Source of the DNA: Planomonospora sp. ID67723
GTDB lineage: Bacteria; Actinomycetota; Actinomycetes; Streptosporangiales; Streptosporangiaceae
Assembly: GCF_015711605.1 (NCBI RefSeq)
Contig: NZ_JABTEZ010000005.1
Coordinates: 186,001 to 250,000 of the forward strand
Direction: 5' to 3'
DNA: 64,000 nt
A model generated the notes under the pieces. It made no database searches. It was not told the origin of the DNA and was given only the letters and a program-made list of their open reading frames with translations. The position numbers and the translations under genes were made by a program. This document shows, one piece after another, positions 62,627 through 64,000 of the stretch; position 1 is the stretch's first letter; each line of letters starts with the position of its first letter.

Positions 62627-64000
62627 ATGGGCCGCACGCTGGCGGAGAAGGTCTGGGAGCAGCACGTCGTGCGACGTGCCGAGGGAGAGCCGGACCTGCT
62701 CTACATCGACCTTCACCTCGTTCACGAGGTGACCAGCCCGCAGGCGTTCGACGGCCTGCGCATGGCGGGGCGGAAGGTGCGGCGGCCGGACCTCACCATC
62801 GCCACCGAGGACCACAACGTCCCGACCCTGGTCGGCCCGATCACCGACCCGGTCTCCAAGACCCAGGTCGAGACGCTGCGCAAGAACTGCGCGGAGTTCG
62901 GTGTCCGGCTGCACCCCATGGGGGACGCGGGCCAGGGCGTCGTGCACATCATCGGGCCGCAGTTCGGCCTGACGCAGCCGGGCATGACCATCGTGTGTGG
63001 CGATTCTCACACCTCCACGCACGGTGCCTTCGGCGGCATCGCCTTCGGCATCGGCACCTCCGAGGTGGAGCACGTGCTGGCCACCCAGACGCTGCCCGCC
63101 TACCGGCCCAAGACGATGGCGATCGAGGTCTCCGGGGAGCTGCCGGCCGGTGTCACGGCCAAGGACCTGATCCTGGCGATCATCGCCAAGATCGGCACCG
63201 GCGGCGGCCAGGGCTACATCGTCGAGTACCGCGGCGAGGCCATCCGCAAGCTCTCCATGGAGGGCCGGATGACCGTCTGCAACATGTCCATCGAGGCGGG
63301 CGCCCGGGCGGGCATGATCGCTCCGGACGAGACCACCTTCGAGTACCTCAAGGGCCGTCCCCACGCGCCCGGCGGCGACGCCTGGGACGCCGCGGTCGAA
63401 TACTGGAAGTCGCTGACGACCGACGAGGACGCCGTCTTCGACGCCGTCGTGGAGATCGACGCCTCGACGCTGACCCCGTTCGTCACCTGGGGGACCAACC
63501 CGGGCCAGGGCGCTCCGCTGGGGGCGGCCGTGCCGGTCCCGGAGGAGACCGACGACCCGGCCGCCGCCCGGCGCGCGCTGGAGTACATGGGCCTGACCGC
63601 GGGCACCCCGCTGCGCGAGATCGCGGTGGACACCGTCTTCGTGGGCTCGTGCACCAACGGCCGCCTGGAGGACCTGCGGGCCGTCGCCGAGGTGCTGCGC
63701 GGCCGCCGGGTCGTCACCCGCACGCTGATCGTGCCCGGTTCCATGCTGGTCAAGCTCCAGGCCGAGAAGGAGGGGCTGCACGAGGTGTTCAAGGCCGCCG
63801 GCGCCGAGTGGCGCGAGGCGGGCTGCTCGATGTGCCTGGGCATGAACCCCGACACCCTCGCCCCCGGCGAGCGCAGCGCCTCGACCTCCAACCGCAACTT
63901 CGAGGGGCGCCAGGGCAAGGGCGGCCGCACCCACCTGGTCTCGCCCGCCGTCGCCGCCGCCACCGCCGTCACCGGCAAGCTGACCGCCCCCGCCGACCTG
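62627..64000 (+). CDS. leuC: 3-isopropylmalate dehydratase, large subunit (cut by window end)
   Basis: The first 458 codons, with no stop before the window end; the family length is about 465-470, so nearly complete. An aconitase-type [4Fe-4S] enzyme that isomerises isopropylmalate (and, in the CimA route, citramalate). Iron-sulfur ligands Cys342 (GSCTNGR), Cys400 and Cys403 (GCSMCLGMN) are present, as are [12 protein letters not shown] and [12 protein letters not shown] with AGGAGG four bases upstream. leuD is expected next, outside the window. Confidence 0.97.
   Translation, partial: MGRTLAEKVWEQHVVRRAEGEPDLLYIDLHLVHEVTSPQAFDGLRMAGRKVRRPDLTIATEDHNVPTLVGPITDPVSKTQVETLRKNCAEFGVRLHPMGDAGQGVVHIIGPQFGLTQPGMTIVCGDSHTSTHGAFGGIAFGIGTSEVEHVLATQTLPAYRPKTMAIEVSGELPAGVTAKDLILAIIAKIGTGGGQGYIVEYRGEAIRKLSMEGRMTVCNMSIEAGARAGMIAPDETTFEYLKGRPHAPGGDAWDAAVEYWKSLTTDEDAVFDAVVEIDASTLTPFVTWGTNPGQGAPLGAAVPVPEETDDPAAARRALEYMGLTAGTPLREIAVDTVFVGSCTNGRLEDLRAVAEVLRGRRVVTRTLIVPGSMLVKLQAEKEGLHEVFKAAGAEWREAGCSMCLGMNPDTLAPGERSASTSNRNFEGRQGKGGRTHLVSPAVAAATAVTGKLTAPADL

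Overview
The window is high-GC (roughly 70%) DNA with strong G/C third-position bias, many ATGA/TGATG start-stop overlaps, frequent GTG starts and several apparently leaderless mRNAs. Together with a 238-residue NdgR-like IclR regulator divergent from leuC, an ilvB-ilvN-ilvC cluster, DUF1707-FHA and SseB-like proteins, and gatCAB with gltX and no GlnRS, this points to an actinomycete chromosome. Gene content fits Streptosporangiaceae (Streptosporangium/Nonomuraea type), but the genus is inference. No phage, IS element or CRISPR array is visible; this is core chromosome with small accessory insertions.

Layout. 1-3.0 kb: end of ligA and a membrane GGDEF-EAL protein. 3.4-8.5 kb: gatC-gatA, then an AAA ATPase plus Toprim/DUF4276-like pair, then gatB, all overlapping or closely spaced. 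8.6-15.1 kb: MOSC protein, a tctCBA tricarboxylate transporter and a divergent CitA/CitB-like two-component system. 15.2-21.4 kb: VanW protein, D-2-hydroxyacid dehydrogenase, second GGDEF-EAL protein. 21.4-25.0 kb: ilvBNC with an attenuator. 25.1-30.5 kb: secreted proteins, namely a subtilase fused to two CAP domains, a second CAP protein sharing a 390-bp near-identical 3' block, and a D-Ala-D-Ala carboxypeptidase. 30.6-38.6 kb: GPH-type MFS carrier, FHA protein, PadR-ABC-FtsX operon, methyltransferase, SseB-like protein. 38.9-46.0 kb: serA, a leader peptide, a 36-residue small gene, leuB, ilvE, an O-methyltransferase and cimA. 46.1-54.9 kb: heparinase-like protein, isochorismatase with GlxA-type regulator, HD protein, monooxygenase, FAH-gltX pair, MATE/PadR pair. 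54.9-64 kb: M3 peptidase, tRNA-Gln and two tRNA-Glu, a thioredoxin-like protein, an ArsR metal sensor beside a decayed chromate locus, a HEAT-like protein, ndgR and leuC (cut by the window end).

Main theme: branched-chain amino acid synthesis. ilvBNC, leuB, ilvE, cimA, leuC and the presumed regulator ndgR lie in five loci. Three loci have short leader peptides with consecutive Ile/Val/Leu codons (VVL with a nearby Ile; VLVLI; LLII) followed by hairpins, two of them ending in clear intrinsic terminators: ribosome-mediated attenuators. In addition, a 15-bp motif TCTC-N6-TGAGA occurs upstream of ilvB, cimA and between ndgR and leuC, with close variants at the leuB leader and leuB itself. I predict that this is the operator of the NdgR-like regulator. 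Second theme: gatCAB, gltX, tRNA-Gln and tRNA-Glu together make the indirect Gln-tRNA(Gln) route. Several other promoters carry clean palindromes suggesting local regulators (two PadR, one ArsR, one LacI-like site at serA).
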